Origin: Kineococcus rubinsiae
GTDB lineage: Bacteria; Actinomycetota; Actinomycetes; Actinomycetales; Kineococcaceae
Assembly: GCF_011839805.1 (NCBI RefSeq)
Contig: NZ_VWPY01000001.1
Coordinates: 186,001 to 250,000 of the forward strand
Direction: 5' to 3'
DNA length: 64,000 bases
A program made the position numbers and the translations under genes. A model generated the notes under the pieces. The model worked only from the letters and a program-made list of their open reading frames with translations, was not told where the DNA came from and ran no database searches. Shown piece after piece: positions 32,981-43,379 of the stretch; the first letter of the stretch is position 1; every line of letters begins with the position of its first letter.

Positions 32981-33760
32981 TCAGCCGAGCAGCAACCGGC
33001 CGACGACGTACGCGCCGGCCCCGGACATCGCGACCGGGCCCGCGGCCACGGCGAGCGCCGCCGAGAGCCCGTGCACGCTGGGCAGCCGCTCGGAGTGGGC
33101 GCGCCAGGCCGCGCTGAGCAGCCCCGCGCCGACGCCCGCGACGACCCCGGCGACGGTCCACCGCACGTCGGAGACGGGCATCCCGTCGCTCAGCAGGACC
33201 ACGACGGCGCTCGCGACCCAGCCCGTGGCCGCCCCGGCGAGCAGGCTCAGCGGCCCGGCCACGCGCAGCGGCCAGCCCGCGGCGCAGACGGCGCCGGTCG
33301 CCGCCACGGCCGCGAGCACCACGGCCGCGAAGGCCGGCCCCCCGACGGTGCGGGGCACCGCCACCCAGGCCGCGGCCAGCACGACGACGGCCTGGCCCGT
33401 CACGGCACCGGTCACCGACTCCACGAGGCGGGGCCGGCCGTCGCGGCGCAGGAACTGGTGGGCGAAGGCCACGAGCAGCGCGAGCGCGGCCGCGGAGGGC
33501 AGCACGGCCAGCGGGTCGTCGCCCCCGGCCGTGGTGACGACGACCGTGACCGCGGCGGCCGCGGCGGCGAGGGCGACGACGGAGGCCGTCCCGCGCGGGG
33601 AGGGCAGGCTCAGCAGGGGCGACCAGCCCACCGCCACGAGCAGGCCCACGAGGACCACGGCGACCGTGAGGAGTCCCAGCGGCGCGAAGGCCGCCACGGC
33701 CACCAGGGCCGCGAGGGCGGCCGAGACCGAGGCCGTCGCGGAGGTGCTCACGCCGCGCAT
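32981..33760 (-). CDS. Polytopic membrane protein of unknown function
   Basis: 259 residues, almost entirely hydrophobic, about eight membrane helices rich in Ala and Val. ATG at 33760 or GTG at 33751 are both possible starts. No conserved transport or catalytic motif is visible; one basic loop ([11 protein letters not shown]) sits in the middle. It is divergent from glnR across 177 bases. Similar anonymous membrane proteins lie beside glnR-mshD in other actinobacteria, which suggests a conserved neighbourhood but no role. Confidence 0.75.
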   Translation of the reverse strand: MRGVSTSATASVSAALAALVAVAAFAPLGLLTVAVVLVGLLVAVGWSPLLSLPSPRGTASVVALAAAAAAVTVVVTTAGGDDPLAVLPSAAALALLVAFAHQFLRRDGRPRLVESVTGAVTGQAVVVLAAAWVAVPRTVGGPAFAAVVLAAVAATGAVCAAGWPLRVAGPLSLLAGAATGWVASAVVVLLSDGMPVSDVRWTVAGVVAGVGAGLLSAAWRAHSERLPSVHGLSAALAVAAGPVAMSGAGAYVVGRLLLG

Positions 33761-33937
33761 CCTCCCAGAGGTGGCGACCGGCGGGCTCCGGGCCGCCGCG
33801 GGGCGGCCCCCGCGGGTCGGGACCCGGCGCGCGGGACGGGCCCGCGACGACCACGGCGCCCCGCCACCCGGTTATCCTTCGAGCCTCGTGGGCCGCCGTG
33901 GCGGCCCGCCCGGGCGATGAGGAGGGCAGGACAGCGG

Positions 33938-34771
33938 GTGGCCCAGATCCTCGTGCTCACGAACGCGCTGACCCCGTCGACGGAGGTCCTGCCCGCCCTC
34001 GGGCTGCTGCCGCACACCGTCCGGGTCCTCCCGGCGGAGGCCTCGGTGCTCGTGGACGAGCCGACGTCCGACGCCGTCCTCGTCGACGGCCGCCGCGAGC
34101 TCGCGGCCGCCCGCTCGCTGTGCCGGCTGCTGCGCACGACCGGCCTCTCGCAGCCCCTGCTGCTCGTCCTCACCGAGGGCGGCATGGCCGCGGTCGCGGC
34201 CGACTGGGGCGCCGACGACATCCTCCTGGACACGTGCGGCCCCGCCGAGCTGGACGCCCGCCTGCGCCTGGCCGCGGGCCGCCTGCGCCGCTCGGCCGAC
34301 GAGGCCGAGGGCGCCCAGCCCAGCGAGATCCGCGCGGGGGACGTCGTCATCGACGAGTCCGCCTACTCCGCGCGCGTGCGCGGCCGGCAGCTGGACCTCA
34401 CGTACAAGGAGTTCGAGCTCCTCAAGCACCTGGCGCAGCACCCGGGCCGCGTGTTCACCCGCGCCCAGCTGCTGCAGGAGGTCTGGGGCTACGACTACTT
34501 CGGCGGCACCCGCACGGTCGACGTCCACGTGCGGCGGCTGCGCGCGAAGCTCGGGGTCGAGCACGAGCACGCCATCGGCACCGTCCGCAACGTCGGCTAC
34601 CGCTTCGTGGCGAACGGCCGCGACGCCGACGACGACGAGGACCTGGCCGAGCTGCCCGCCGGCGCCGCACCGGCCGCCGAGACGCCGCCGGACCTCCCCG
34701 CCCCCGCGAGCCCGGCCCGGCGCACCGACCTGCCGCCCGCGCTGCGCCCCGGCGTGCGGCCGTCCCGGTGA
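33938..34771 (+). CDS. glnR: GlnR-like orphan response regulator (nitrogen control)
   Basis: 277 residues from a GTG with GGAGGG upstream. The receiver domain begins I-L-V-L-T-N-A-L, so the acidic pair needed for phosphorylation is missing, while an Asp is kept at position 50 (V-L-V-D-G-R). That is how actinobacterial GlnR proteins look. The OmpR-type winged helix has [12 protein letters not shown] and [16 protein letters not shown] 50-residue Pro/Ala/Asp tail follows. GlnR controls nitrogen assimilation genes. glnR-mshD is a conserved pair. Confidence 0.9.
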   Translation: MAQILVLTNALTPSTEVLPALGLLPHTVRVLPAEASVLVDEPTSDAVLVDGRRELAAARSLCRLLRTTGLSQPLLLVLTEGGMAAVAADWGADDILLDTCGPAELDARLRLAAGRLRRSADEAEGAQPSEIRAGDVVIDESAYSARVRGRQLDLTYKEFELLKHLAQHPGRVFTRAQLLQEVWGYDYFGGTRTVDVHVRRLRAKLGVEHEHAIGTVRNVGYRFVANGRDADDDEDLAELPAGAAPAAETPPDLPAPASPARRTDLPPALRPGVRPSR

Positions 34772-35799
34772 CCGACCCCGTGACGGACCCGGCGACCGAC
34801 CCCGTGACGGACCCGGCGACCGACCCCGTGATGGACCCGGCGACCGACCCGTCCGCGGGTCGCACCCTCGCGGTGGCGGCCGGGGTCCTGCCCGCCCCGC
34901 TGCGCGAGGCCGTCGAGGCGCTGGCCGCCGAGGCCTCGCGGGTCGACGGCGCCGCGGCGCTCAGCGAGGACGCGCTGCTGCGGCTGCGCACCACGTCGCT
35001 GACCAGCCACCTCCTGGTGCGCGACGGCGACGAGCTCGCCGGGTACGCGCAGCTCGCGCCCACCGAGGCCGACGCGCCCGCGGCCGGTGAGCTGCTGGTC
35101 CACCCCGCGCACCGCCGCCGCGGCGCCGGGCGCCTGCTGCTGGACCGGGTCGTGGACGTCGCGGGCCCCGCCGGCGCGCTGCTCTGGTCGCACGGCGACA
35201 CCCCGGGCGCCGCGGCGCTCGCCGCCGCCGGCGGCTGGGAGCGCGTGCGCGAGCTGTGGCGCATGGAGCGGCCGCTGGCCGGGATCGAGGGCCTCGAGGT
35301 CCCGGCGCTGCCCGCGGGGGTGCGCGTGCGCCCCTTCGTCCCCGGCGCCGACGACGAGGCCTGGGTGGCGCTGAACGCCGCGGCCTTCGCCACGCACGCC
35401 GAGCAGGGCCGCTGGGGCGTCGCCGACCTGCGGCTGCGCCAGCGCGAGCCGTGGTTCGACCCCGAGGTCCTGCTGCTGGCGGAGGACACGAGCGGCCCGG
35501 AGCCCCGGCTCGTCGGGTCCTGCTGGATGAAGGTCGCCCCGGCCGTCCCGGGCGGGGAACCCGTCGGTGAGCTCTACGTCCTCGGCATCTCCCCCGCCGC
35601 CGCGGGCCGCGGCCTGGGCCGCGCCCTGCTGGTCCGGGGGCTGCAGGCCCTGCTGCCCCGCGGCGCGGCCACGCCGGCGGGCACGATGCCCGTCGAGCTG
35701 TACGTGGACGCCGACAACGAGCCCGCGACCCGGCTGTACGCGCGGCTCGGCTTCGAGCGCGTCGCGGTGGACGTGCAGTACCGCTCCCCGCACGCCTGA
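34768..35799 (+). CDS. mshD: Mycothiol synthase MshD
   Basis: 343 residues, two GNAT acetyltransferase domains. The N-terminal one has [14 protein letters not shown]; the C-terminal one has [19 protein letters not shown], the acetyl-CoA binding motif. It acetylates Cys-GlcN-inositol, the last step of mycothiol synthesis. The GTG at 34768 overlaps the glnR stop. The first 25 residues are seven T-D-P-V/T-D-P-A-type tetrapeptides from a 24-bp tandem repeat; several in-frame GTG codons in it make the exact start uncertain. Confidence 0.92.
   Translation: MTDPVTDPATDPVTDPATDPVMDPATDPSAGRTLAVAAGVLPAPLREAVEALAAEASRVDGAAALSEDALLRLRTTSLTSHLLVRDGDELAGYAQLAPTEADAPAAGELLVHPAHRRRGAGRLLLDRVVDVAGPAGALLWSHGDTPGAAALAAAGGWERVRELWRMERPLAGIEGLEVPALPAGVRVRPFVPGADDEAWVALNAAAFATHAEQGRWGVADLRLRQREPWFDPEVLLLAEDTSGPEPRLVGSCWMKVAPAVPGGEPVGELYVLGISPAAAGRGLGRALLVRGLQALLPRGAATPAGTMPVELYVDADNEPATRLYARLGFERVAVDVQYRSPHA
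34771..34842 (+). repeat. Three tandem 24-bp repeats at the mshD start
   Basis: Units at 34771, 34795 and 34819; the third differs by one base (ACG to ATG). Each encodes T-D-P-V-T-D-P-A and carries an in-frame GTG, so copy number changes the length of the N-terminus without breaking the frame. Confidence 0.9.
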
Positions 35800-35941
35800 G
35801 CGGCGCCACACCACGCCCGCCCGCGCGGGCCCACCCGCGGGCGGTGGCACCCGCCGTCCACCGGGCGTGCACTCCCCCGTCGCCCGCCGCTGTCCGTCCG
35901 GCCACGCGCGGAGGCCCGGCGGCGGGGGTCCCGGTGGCAGG

Positions 35942-38128
35942 ATGACGACCATGACCGCCACCACGCGGGCCGGCTCGTCCGTGCCCCTCCCGGCCGTCGC
36001 CCGCGACGCCGACGTGCCGGGCGAGCTGCCCGCCGACCGCTTCGCCGACCGCGAGGTCTCCTGGCTGGCCTTCAACGACCGGGTGCTGCAGCTCGCGGAG
36101 GACCCGAGCTCGCACCTGCTGGAGCGCGCCCGGTTCCTGTCGATCTTCGCGAACAACCTCGACGAGTTCTTCATGGTCCGCGTCGCGGGGCTCAAGCGCC
36201 GCATCGCCACGGGCCTGGCCGTCACGGCCGCGAGCGGCCTCGAGCCGCGCCAGGTGCTGGAGACCATCAGCCAGCGCGCCCACGAGCTGGCCGAGCGGCA
36301 CGCGCAGACGTTCGTCGACCACGTGCGGCCGGCGCTGGCCGAGGCCGGCATCACGATCGTGCGCTGGGACGAGCTCGGCACCAACGAGCAGGTCCGCCTG
36401 CACGGGTTCTTCCGCGACATGGTGTTCCCGGTCCTCACGCCGCTGGCCGTGGACCCGGCGCACCCGTTCCCCTACATCTCCGGGCTGTCCCTGAACCTGG
36501 CCGTGGTCGTGCGCAACCCGACCACGGACAAGGAGCACTTCGCCCGCGTCAAGGTGCCGCCGCTGCTGCCGCGCTTCGTCGCGGTCTCCGAGCAGGACGC
36601 CGAGGAGGGCACGGACGCCTCGGCGCGCTTCGTCCCGCTCGAGGACGTCATCGCGGTGCACCTGGACCAGCTGTTCCCGGGCATGGAGGTGGTGCAGCAC
36701 CACACCTTCCGCGTCACCCGCAACGAGGACCTCGAGGTCGAGGAGGACGACGCCGAGAACCTCCTGCAGGCCCTGGAGAAGGAGCTGCTGCGCCGCCGCT
36801 TCGGCCCCCCCGTGCGCCTGGAGGTCGCCTCCGACATCGACCCCGCGGTCCGCGAGCTGCTGGTGCGCGAGCTCGGCGTCACCGAGACCGAGGTGTACGA
36901 GCTCCCCGAGCCGCTGGACCTGCGCGGCCTCGCGGACATCGCCGACCTGGACCGCCCGGAGCTGAAGTACCCGAAGTTCGTGGCCCGCACCCACCGCGAC
37001 CTCACCGACGGCGCGGAGACCGCGAAGCCGAGCGACGTCTTCGCCGCCATCCGGGCCCGCGACGTGCTGCTGCACCACCCCTACGACTCGTTCTCCACGA
37101 GCGTGCAGGCGTTCCTCGAGCAGGCGGCCGCGGACCCGAAGGTCCTCGCCATCAAGCAGACGCTGTACCGCACCTCGGGCAACTCCCCCATCGTCGACGC
37201 CCTGGTCGACGCCTCCGAGGCCGGCAAGCAGGTCCTGGCGCTGGTCGAGATCAAGGCGCGCTTCGACGAGCAGGCCAACATCTCCTGGGCCCGCAAGCTG
37301 GAGCAGGCCGGCGTGCACGTCGTCTACGGCCTCGTCGGGCTGAAGACCCACGCCAAGCTGAGCCTCGTCGTGCGCCAGGAGGGCAGCGGCCTGCGCCGCT
37401 ACAGCCACGTCGGCACGGGCAACTACAACCCCAAGACCGCGCGCGTCTACGAGGACCTGGGGCTGCTGACCGACGACGTCCAGGTGGGCGAGGACCTGAC
37501 GCGGCTGTTCAACCAGCTCTCCGGCTACGCGCCCAAGACGGCGTTCAAGCGGCTGCTCGTCGCGCCGCGCTCGCTGCGCACCGGGCTCGTGGACCGCATC
37601 GACCGGGAGATCGAGAACCACCGGCTGGGGCAGCCCGCCGGGGTGAAGATCAAGGTCAACTCCATCGTCGACGAGGCCGTGATCGACGCCCTCTACCGCG
37701 CGTCCCAGGCCGGCGTGGACGTCGACGTCAGCGTCCGCGGCATCTGCGCGCTGCGCCCCGGCATCGAGGGCTTGTCCGAGCGGATCCGGGTGCGCAGCGT
37801 CCTGGGCCGCTTCCTGGAGCACAGCCGGGTGTTCTGGTTCGCCAACGGCGGGGACCCGATCGCCATGATCGGCAGCGCGGACATGATGCACCGCAACCTG
37901 GACCGCCGCGTCGAGTCCGTCGTGCGCCTGGGCGACCCGCGCCACGTCCGGGAGATCTCGGCCCTGCTGGACCTGTGCATGAGCGACGAGACCAGCTCCT
38001 GGCACCTCGGCCCCGACGGCGCGTGGACCCGCCACCACCTCGACGCCGACGGGAACCCGCTGCAGGACATGCAGGAGCACATCATCGCCACCCGGCCCGG
38101 CCGGCGCCCGACCGCCCGCCGGCGGTGA
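35942..38128 (+). CDS. ppk: Polyphosphate kinase (PPK1)
   Basis: 728 residues, normal for PPK1. The N-terminal domain begins [13 protein letters not shown]; then [10 protein letters not shown], and the head domain with [10 protein letters not shown]. The two phospholipase D-like halves hold the autophosphorylated His in [11 protein letters not shown] and the second in the last third. It makes polyphosphate from ATP reversibly. Overlap with mutT1 (GTGA) marks an operon. Two ATGs (35942, 35951) are possible. Polyphosphate is made when the Pst system supplies phosphate; ppk next to pst is therefore logical. Confidence 0.95.
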   Translation: MTTMTATTRAGSSVPLPAVARDADVPGELPADRFADREVSWLAFNDRVLQLAEDPSSHLLERARFLSIFANNLDEFFMVRVAGLKRRIATGLAVTAASGLEPRQVLETISQRAHELAERHAQTFVDHVRPALAEAGITIVRWDELGTNEQVRLHGFFRDMVFPVLTPLAVDPAHPFPYISGLSLNLAVVVRNPTTDKEHFARVKVPPLLPRFVAVSEQDAEEGTDASARFVPLEDVIAVHLDQLFPGMEVVQHHTFRVTRNEDLEVEEDDAENLLQALEKELLRRRFGPPVRLEVASDIDPAVRELLVRELGVTETEVYELPEPLDLRGLADIADLDRPELKYPKFVARTHRDLTDGAETAKPSDVFAAIRARDVLLHHPYDSFSTSVQAFLEQAAADPKVLAIKQTLYRTSGNSPIVDALVDASEAGKQVLALVEIKARFDEQANISWARKLEQAGVHVVYGLVGLKTHAKLSLVVRQEGSGLRRYSHVGTGNYNPKTARVYEDLGLLTDDVQVGEDLTRLFNQLSGYAPKTAFKRLLVAPRSLRTGLVDRIDREIENHRLGQPAGVKIKVNSIVDEAVIDALYRASQAGVDVDVSVRGICALRPGIEGLSERIRVRSVLGRFLEHSRVFWFANGGDPIAMIGSADMMHRNLDRRVESVVRLGDPRHVREISALLDLCMSDETSSWHLGPDGAWTRHHLDADGNPLQDMQEHIIATRPGRRPTARRR

Positions 38129-39165
38129 GCGCCGCGGTCGGCGACCCGCAGGTGGTGACCGCCGCCGCGTCCGCGCAGGACGCGGCGGCCGCGTGGACCA
38201 CCGTCGCCGCCGCACCCGCGGACGTGGAGGCGGCGGGCTGCCTCGTGCTGCGCACGCGCACCGGCGCCGACGGCACGGGCCACCGCGAGGTCCTGCTGGT
38301 GCACCGGGCGGCCACGCCGCTGCGGGGCGCCGACTGGTCCTGGCCCAAGGGCAAGCTCGAGCCCGGGGAACCGCACGCGGTCGCGGCCGTGCGGGAGGTC
38401 GAGGAGGAGACGGGCGTCCGCGTCGGGCTCTCGCTGCCGCTCGCGGAGCACCGCTACGACCTGCCCGACGGCCGCTCCAAGCGCGTGCGCTACTGGTTCG
38501 CCACGCCCCTGCCGGGCGAGCAGGCGTGGACGGCGTCGCCCGAGGAGGTCGACGAGGTCGCCTGGTGCAGACCGGAGCAGGCTCGCGAGCGCCTGACGTT
38601 CGCGGCGGACGCGACGCTGCTGGACGTCCTGGCGGGCCACCTCGAGGCCGGCCTGGACCCCGCGCAGACCTGGCCGCTCGTGCTGCTGCGCCACGCGCGC
38701 GCCGTGCCGCGCGCCGCGTGGGACGGCGAGGAGGCCGAGCGGCCCCTGCTGGACACGGGCCACCTGCAGTCCCGCGCGCTGGCCCCCCTGCTCGGGTGCT
38801 GGGAGCTGCGCCGGGCCGTGACGTCGCCCTGGGCGCGCTGCGTGCAGACCGTGCTGCCGGCCGCCGACGCGCACGGCTGGGCCGTGGAGGAGGACGACGC
38901 ACTGTCGGAGGCGGGCAGCGCCGCCGACCCCGGCGCGGCGCTCGACGTCCTGACCGGGCTGCTGGCCGAGGGGGGCGGGAGCGTCGTGTGCTCGCACGGC
39001 CCGGTCCTGCCCGGCCTGCTGGCCGAGGTCGCGCGCCGGGCGGACGTCCCGGCCGTGGCGGACCTGCTGGGGCCGAAGCTCGGCAAGGCCGAGCTGCTCG
39101 TCGCCCACGTCGCCGGGCGGGGTTCGACGGCGCGCGTGGTCGCTGGCGAGCGCCACCGCGTCTGA
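38125..39165 (+). CDS. mutT1: MutT1-type Nudix hydrolase fused to a histidine phosphatase domain
   Basis: 346 residues. Residues 30-165 are a Nudix domain with the box G-x5-E-x7-R-E-V-E-E-E-T-G near 80-102. Residues 185-340 are a histidine phosphatase domain with L-L-R-H-A-R and a second His in V-C-S-H-G-P. This two-domain form is actinobacterial MutT1, which hydrolyses 8-oxo-dGTP and diadenosine polyphosphates. The ppk-mutT1 order is the same in mycobacteria. The GTG overlaps the ppk stop. Confidence 0.9.
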   Translation: MSAAVGDPQVVTAAASAQDAAAAWTTVAAAPADVEAAGCLVLRTRTGADGTGHREVLLVHRAATPLRGADWSWPKGKLEPGEPHAVAAVREVEEETGVRVGLSLPLAEHRYDLPDGRSKRVRYWFATPLPGEQAWTASPEEVDEVAWCRPEQARERLTFAADATLLDVLAGHLEAGLDPAQTWPLVLLRHARAVPRAAWDGEEAERPLLDTGHLQSRALAPLLGCWELRRAVTSPWARCVQTVLPAADAHGWAVEEDDALSEAGSAADPGAALDVLTGLLAEGGGSVVCSHGPVLPGLLAEVARRADVPAVADLLGPKLGKAELLVAHVAGRGSTARVVAGERHRV

Positions 39166-39276
39166 CCACCCGACCTCACGCTCCGTCACGCGCGGGCAGC
39201 ACCGCGTCGGGGCGTTGACCCGTTCACCTGGCGGTCGACGTGCGTCCGCCGTCCGGCGCCGCGACGTCCCTTCCCG

Positions 39277-39331
39277 GTTCACCCTGCGTTAACCGTCACC
39301 GGACAACCGCTTCACCTGGCTTCCTTACCTT
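39277..39331 (+). promoter_or_regulatory. PHO box array upstream of pstS
   Basis: A series of 11-base units: GTTCACCCTGC (39277), GTTAACCGTCA (39288), a degenerate unit (39299), CTTCACCTGGC (39310) and TTCCTTACCTT (39321). GTTCACC/GTTAACC direct repeats with 11-bp period are the actinobacterial PHO box read by PhoP or RegX3. A further GTTGACC-C-GTTCACC lies at 39214-39228. About 80 bases separate the array from the pstS start. Confidence 0.85.
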
Positions 39332-39409
39332 TCGATCGTCCGGGGCGCACGCCCCGGCTGTGCCCGCGCCGGTCGAGGTGGCGGGAGACGATCCTCGAGA
39401 GGGACCGAC

Positions 39410-40522
39410 GTGACGTTCTGGAAGACCTCCCGCCTGCTGACCATCGCCGCCGTGGGAGCCCTGGCCCTGACCGGCTGCGGGTCCGACGACAACACCAGCA
39501 CCGCCGCCCCGGGTGGCGCCGCCGCCTCCTCCTCCACCGCCGCCGCGGACTGCGGCACCGGCACCCTGAACGGCGAGGGCTCGAGCGCCCAGAAGAACGC
39601 CATGGACCAGGTCAGCCAGACCGGCTACCTGGCGCAGTGCCCCGACGCGACCATCAACTACAACGCGACGGGCTCGGGTGCGGGTCGCAAGCAGTTCACC
39701 GGCGGGCAGGTCGACTGGGCCGGCTCCGACTCGGCGCTGAAGCCCGAGGAGGCCACCGCGGCCGCCACGCGCTGCATGGGCAACCCGGCCTGGAACCTCC
39801 CCATGGTCGCCGGCCCCATCGCGATCGCCTACAAGCTCGACGGCGTCACCGACCTCACCCTGAACGCCGAGGTCGCCGCCAAGATCTTCCAGGGCCAGAT
39901 CACCACCTGGAACGACCCGGCGATCGCCGCGCTCAACTCCGGCGTGACCCTGCCGGCCACCCCGATCAGCGTCTTCTTCCGCACGGGCACCTCGGGCACG
40001 ACCGAGAACTTCACCAAGTACCTGCACGCGACCGCCCCCGACGCGTGGACCGCGGACGGCAGCGGCGACTGGGCCGGCAAGGGCGAGGGCCGCGAGGGCT
40101 CCGCGGGCGTGGCGCAGGCCGTGGCCGGCGCCAGCGGCGGCATCACCTACGTGGAGTGGTCCTTCGCGCAGGACAACAAGCTCAACGTCGCCAAGGTCGA
40201 CAACGGCGCGGGCGCCGTCGAGCTGACCGGTGAGTCGGCCGGCAAGACCATCGCCACCGCCACGCAGGTCGGCACCGGCAACGACCTGGCGCTGAAGATC
40301 GACTACACCACCAAGGAGGCCGGGGCCTACCCGATCGTCCTGGTCACGTACGAGATCGTCTGCTCGAAGGGCCTGGACGCGGACAAGACCAAGCTGCTGA
40401 AGTCCTTCCTCACCTACTTCTCCGACCCGGCCACCCAGACGGGTCTGCAGGACATCGGCTACGCGCCGCTGCCCGCCGAGGTCTCCACGAAGGTGAAGAC
40501 GGCCATCGCGGCCATCAGCTGA
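39410..40522 (+). CDS. pstS: Phosphate ABC transporter substrate-binding lipoprotein PstS
   Basis: 370 residues. Signal sequence with lipobox L-T-G-C about residue 22, then a Ser/Ala/Thr linker. The phosphate-binding residues appear in G-E-G-S-S-A-Q-K-N-A and Y-N-A-T-G-S-G-A-G-R-K-Q-F, with D-W-A-G-S-D-S further on, and R-T-G-T-S-G-T-T-E-N-F. It binds phosphate outside and passes it to PstCA. Start GTG. Preceded by a PHO box array and followed by a strong hairpin before pstC. Confidence 0.95.
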   Translation: MTFWKTSRLLTIAAVGALALTGCGSDDNTSTAAPGGAAASSSTAAADCGTGTLNGEGSSAQKNAMDQVSQTGYLAQCPDATINYNATGSGAGRKQFTGGQVDWAGSDSALKPEEATAAATRCMGNPAWNLPMVAGPIAIAYKLDGVTDLTLNAEVAAKIFQGQITTWNDPAIAALNSGVTLPATPISVFFRTGTSGTTENFTKYLHATAPDAWTADGSGDWAGKGEGREGSAGVAQAVAGASGGITYVEWSFAQDNKLNVAKVDNGAGAVELTGESAGKTIATATQVGTGNDLALKIDYTTKEAGAYPIVLVTYEIVCSKGLDADKTKLLKSFLTYFSDPATQTGLQDIGYAPLPAEVSTKVKTAIAAIS

Positions 40523-40531
40523 GAACCCCCC

Positions 40532-40567
40532 GGGTGCGGGACGCCTCCCCGGAGGCGTCCCGCACCC
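40532..40567 (+). terminator. Strong hairpin between pstS and pstC
   Basis: Two 17-base arms (40532-40548, 40551-40567) pair perfectly. It lies ten bases after pstS inside the pst operon. It could partly end transcription so that pstS mRNA exceeds pstCAB, or protect the pstS 3' end. No T tract. Confidence 0.75.
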
Positions 40568-40605
40568 ACCCTCAGGTCCCCCCCTCCCTGACCAGCAGGA
40601 GCACG

Positions 40606-41592
40606 ATGTCCTCGATCACCGGTCGCTCGACCGTCGACCAGGTCCCCGGCCCGACCGGTGACGTGCCCCGCGGTCGCCGTCGCCTCGGCGACACCCTCTT
40701 CGGCGGCGCCGCGAACCTCTCCGGCGTCGTCGTCATCGCGATCGTCGCCCTGACGGGCGTCTTCCTGGCCACGCGGGCCGTCCCGTCGCTGCTCGACGAC
40801 AAGGTCAACTTCCTGACCTCCACCGAGTGGGTGCCGGAACCCGGGAACCTGCGCTTCGGCATCCTGCAGATCCTGTGGACCACGGTGTCCATCTCCGTGA
40901 TGGCCATGATCATCGCGGTGCCCCTGGGCGTCCTGAACGCCCTCTTCCTCACGCAGTACGCCCCGCGCTGGCTCGCCCGCCCCGCGGCGAGCGTGATCGA
41001 CCTGCTGGCCGCGATCCCCTCGATCGTCTACGGCCTGTGGGGCATCCAGGTCTTCGCGCCGCACCTGACGGGTCTGCAGAAGGCCGTCAACGACGGTCTC
41101 GGCTGGTTCCCGCTCTTCGAGGGGCCCATCAGCGCGGGCACCATCTTCATCGCGGGCATCGTCCTGGCGATCATGGTGCTGCCGATCATCACGGCGCTGT
41201 CGCGCGAGGTCTTCGCGCAGACGCCCGCCGCGAACAAGGAGGGCGCGCTCGCGCTGGGCGCCACCAAGTGGGAGATGATCCGCACCGCGGTCCTGCCCTT
41301 CGGCCGCGCCGGCGTCGTGTCCGCCTCGATGCTCGGCCTCGGCCGTGCGCTCGGCGAGACCATCGCCATCACGATCATCGTCTCGAGCGTGGCCCCCGGG
41401 ACGGACTTCTTCGCCTCGTGGCTGCAGGGCGGGGAGACCTTCGCGTCGAAGATCGCCAACAACGCCGCGGAGTTCAACGACCCGTCCTCGACCGGCGCCT
41501 ACATCGCCGCCGGCCTGGTGCTCTTCGTCCTGACCTTCGTGGTCAACGCCATCGCCCGCGTCATCGTCAACCGCAGGAAGGCCTTCGCGTGA
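40606..41592 (+). CDS. pstC: Phosphate ABC transporter permease PstC
   Basis: 328 residues, six membrane helices after an N-terminal cytosolic stretch. The EAA loop reads E-G-A-L-A-L-G-A-T-K-W-E-M-I, and A-A-I-P-S-I-V-Y-G-L-W-G is the PstC motif before it. ATG at 40606 with CAGGAG upstream. It pairs with PstA in the membrane. Overlaps pstA by four bases. Confidence 0.95.
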   Translation: MSSITGRSTVDQVPGPTGDVPRGRRRLGDTLFGGAANLSGVVVIAIVALTGVFLATRAVPSLLDDKVNFLTSTEWVPEPGNLRFGILQILWTTVSISVMAMIIAVPLGVLNALFLTQYAPRWLARPAASVIDLLAAIPSIVYGLWGIQVFAPHLTGLQKAVNDGLGWFPLFEGPISAGTIFIAGIVLAIMVLPIITALSREVFAQTPAANKEGALALGATKWEMIRTAVLPFGRAGVVSASMLGLGRALGETIAITIIVSSVAPGTDFFASWLQGGETFASKIANNAAEFNDPSSTGAYIAAGLVLFVLTFVVNAIARVIVNRRKAFA

Positions 41593-42509
41593 GCGCCCTC
41601 GACACCGGGCACCAGACCGGGCCGCTGCAGCGGGCGAGCTCGCTCGCCCCCTCCCAGGGCCTGGCCGGACGTGCCGCGCGCAACACCGTCGCCACGGTCG
41701 TCGTGGTCCTCGCCTTCGTGATCGCGGTCATCCCGCTGGTCTGGATCATCCTCACGGTGCTCCAGAAGGGCGCCGCGCTGCTGCCCGACGCGAGCTGGTG
41801 GCTGAACTCCCAGCGGGGCATCACCCCGCGCATCGCCGGCGGCGGGGCCTACCACGCGATCATCGGCACGATCCTGCAGGCGCTCGCGACAGCCGTCATC
41901 GCCGTCCCGATCGGCATCTTCGCCGCCATCCTGCTGGTGGAGTACTCGGCCGGCCGGCTCGCCCGCGTCGTCAGCTTCACCGTCGACATCCTCTCGGGAC
42001 TGCCCTCGATCGTCGCGGCGCTGTTCATCTACGCCTTCTGGATCACCACGCTGGGCTTCTCCCGCTCCGGGTTCGCGGTGTCCCTGGCGCTGGTGCTGCT
42101 GATGATCCCGGTCGTGGTGCGCTCCACCGAGGAGATGCTGAAGCTCGTCCCGAACGAGCTGCGCGAGGCCTCCTTCGCCCTCGGCGTGCCGAAGTGGAAG
42201 ACCATCGTGCGCATCGTCCTGCCGACGGCCTTCTCGGGCATCGTCACGGGCGTCCTGCTCGGCCTGGCCCGCATCATGGGCGAGACGGCTCCCCTGCTGA
42301 TCCTCGTCGGGTACTCGCAGTCCATCAACACGAACCTCTTCAGCGGCAACATGGCCGCTCTGCCGCTCATGATCAACAACGACCGGCAGCAGGCCCTCGA
42401 GCCCGCGGTCGAACGGGTCTGGGCGGCCGCTCTCACACTGGTGCTGCTCGTGCTGGTGCTCAACATCGCGGGACGCCTCATCGCCCGCTTCAGCTCGGTC
42501 AAGAAGTAG
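41589..42509 (+). CDS. pstA: Phosphate ABC transporter permease PstA
   Basis: 306 residues, six membrane helices. The EAA loop is E-A-S-F-A-L-G-V-P-K-W-K-T-I, and L-S-G-L-P-S-I-V-A-A-L-F is typical. The GTG overlaps the pstC stop. Together with PstC it forms the phosphate channel. Confidence 0.95.
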   Translation: MSALDTGHQTGPLQRASSLAPSQGLAGRAARNTVATVVVVLAFVIAVIPLVWIILTVLQKGAALLPDASWWLNSQRGITPRIAGGGAYHAIIGTILQALATAVIAVPIGIFAAILLVEYSAGRLARVVSFTVDILSGLPSIVAALFIYAFWITTLGFSRSGFAVSLALVLLMIPVVVRSTEEMLKLVPNELREASFALGVPKWKTIVRIVLPTAFSGIVTGVLLGLARIMGETAPLLILVGYSQSINTNLFSGNMAALPLMINNDRQQALEPAVERVWAAALTLVLLVLVLNIAGRLIARFSSVKK

Positions 42510-42521
42510 GGAGCGACAACC

Positions 42522-43298
42522 GTGGCCAAGCGCATCGACGTCAAGGACCTCAACGTCTACTACGGGAACTTCAAGGCGGTCGAGGACGTCTCGATGACCG
42601 TCGAGCCCCGTTCCGTCACGGCCTTCATCGGGCCGTCCGGCTGCGGGAAGTCGACCTTCCTGCGGACCCTCAACCGCATGCACGAGGTCATCCCCGGCGG
42701 CCGCGTCGAGGGCAGCGTGATGCTCGACGAGGAGGACCTCTACTCCGCCAAGGTCGACCCGGTCAGCGTGCGCCGCACGGTGGGCATGGTCTTCCAGCGG
42801 CCCAACCCGTTCCCGACGATGTCGATCTTCGACAACGTCGCCGCGGGCCTGCGGCTGAACGGCGTCAAGAACCGCAAGGTCGTCACCGAGACGGTCGAGA
42901 AGTCGCTGCGCGGGGCGAACCTCTGGAACGAGGTCAAGGACCGCCTCGACAAGCCCGGCGCCGGCCTCTCGGGCGGTCAGCAGCAGCGGCTGTGCATCGC
43001 CCGCGCCATCGCGGTGCAGCCCGAGGTGATGCTGATGGACGAGCCGTGCTCGGCGCTGGACCCGATCTCGACGCTCGCGATCGAGGACCTCATCGTGTCG
43101 CTGAAGGACGAGTTCACCATCGTCATCGTCACGCACAACATGCAGCAGGCGGCCCGCGTCAGCGACCGGACGGCCTTCTTCAACCTCGCGGCGACCGGCA
43201 AGCCGGGCCGCCTGATCGAGATCGACGACACCGCGACGATCTTCTCCAACCCGGTGCAGAAGGCGACCGAGGACTACATCTCCGGTCGCTTCGGCTGA
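42522..43298 (+). CDS. pstB: Phosphate ABC transporter ATP-binding protein PstB
   Basis: 258 residues. Walker [11 protein letters not shown]-loop F-Q-R-P-N-P-F-P, signature L-S-G-G-Q-Q-Q-R-L, Walker [13 protein letters not shown], and H in V-T-H-N-M-Q-Q-A, all as in PstB. It powers PstCA. Last gene of pstSCAB; a 36-base palindrome ends it. Confidence 0.96.
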   Translation: MAKRIDVKDLNVYYGNFKAVEDVSMTVEPRSVTAFIGPSGCGKSTFLRTLNRMHEVIPGGRVEGSVMLDEEDLYSAKVDPVSVRRTVGMVFQRPNPFPTMSIFDNVAAGLRLNGVKNRKVVTETVEKSLRGANLWNEVKDRLDKPGAGLSGGQQQRLCIARAIAVQPEVMLMDEPCSALDPISTLAIEDLIVSLKDEFTIVIVTHNMQQAARVSDRTAFFNLAATGKPGRLIEIDDTATIFSNPVQKATEDYISGRFG

Positions 43299-43313
43299 GC
43301 CGGCGACCGCCGC

Positions 43314-43349
43314 CCGTCCGGGCGGGTGCCGCGGCACCCGCCCGGACGG
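43314..43349. terminator. 36-base perfect palindrome between pstB and pit
   Basis: Arms 43314-43331 and 43332-43349 are exact complements without a spacer. It follows pstB by 15 bases and precedes the convergent end of pit, so it can terminate both. Confidence 0.8.
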
Positions 43350-43379
43350 AGGGCCTCCCGGGTGGCCCGGGGACGTCCG

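Noticed and set aside
34961-39169. A 1402-codon minus-strand frame opposite mshD, ppk and mutT1
   Set aside because: The plus-strand genes are unambiguous, and the antisense product is Arg/Ala/Pro-rich without any domain.
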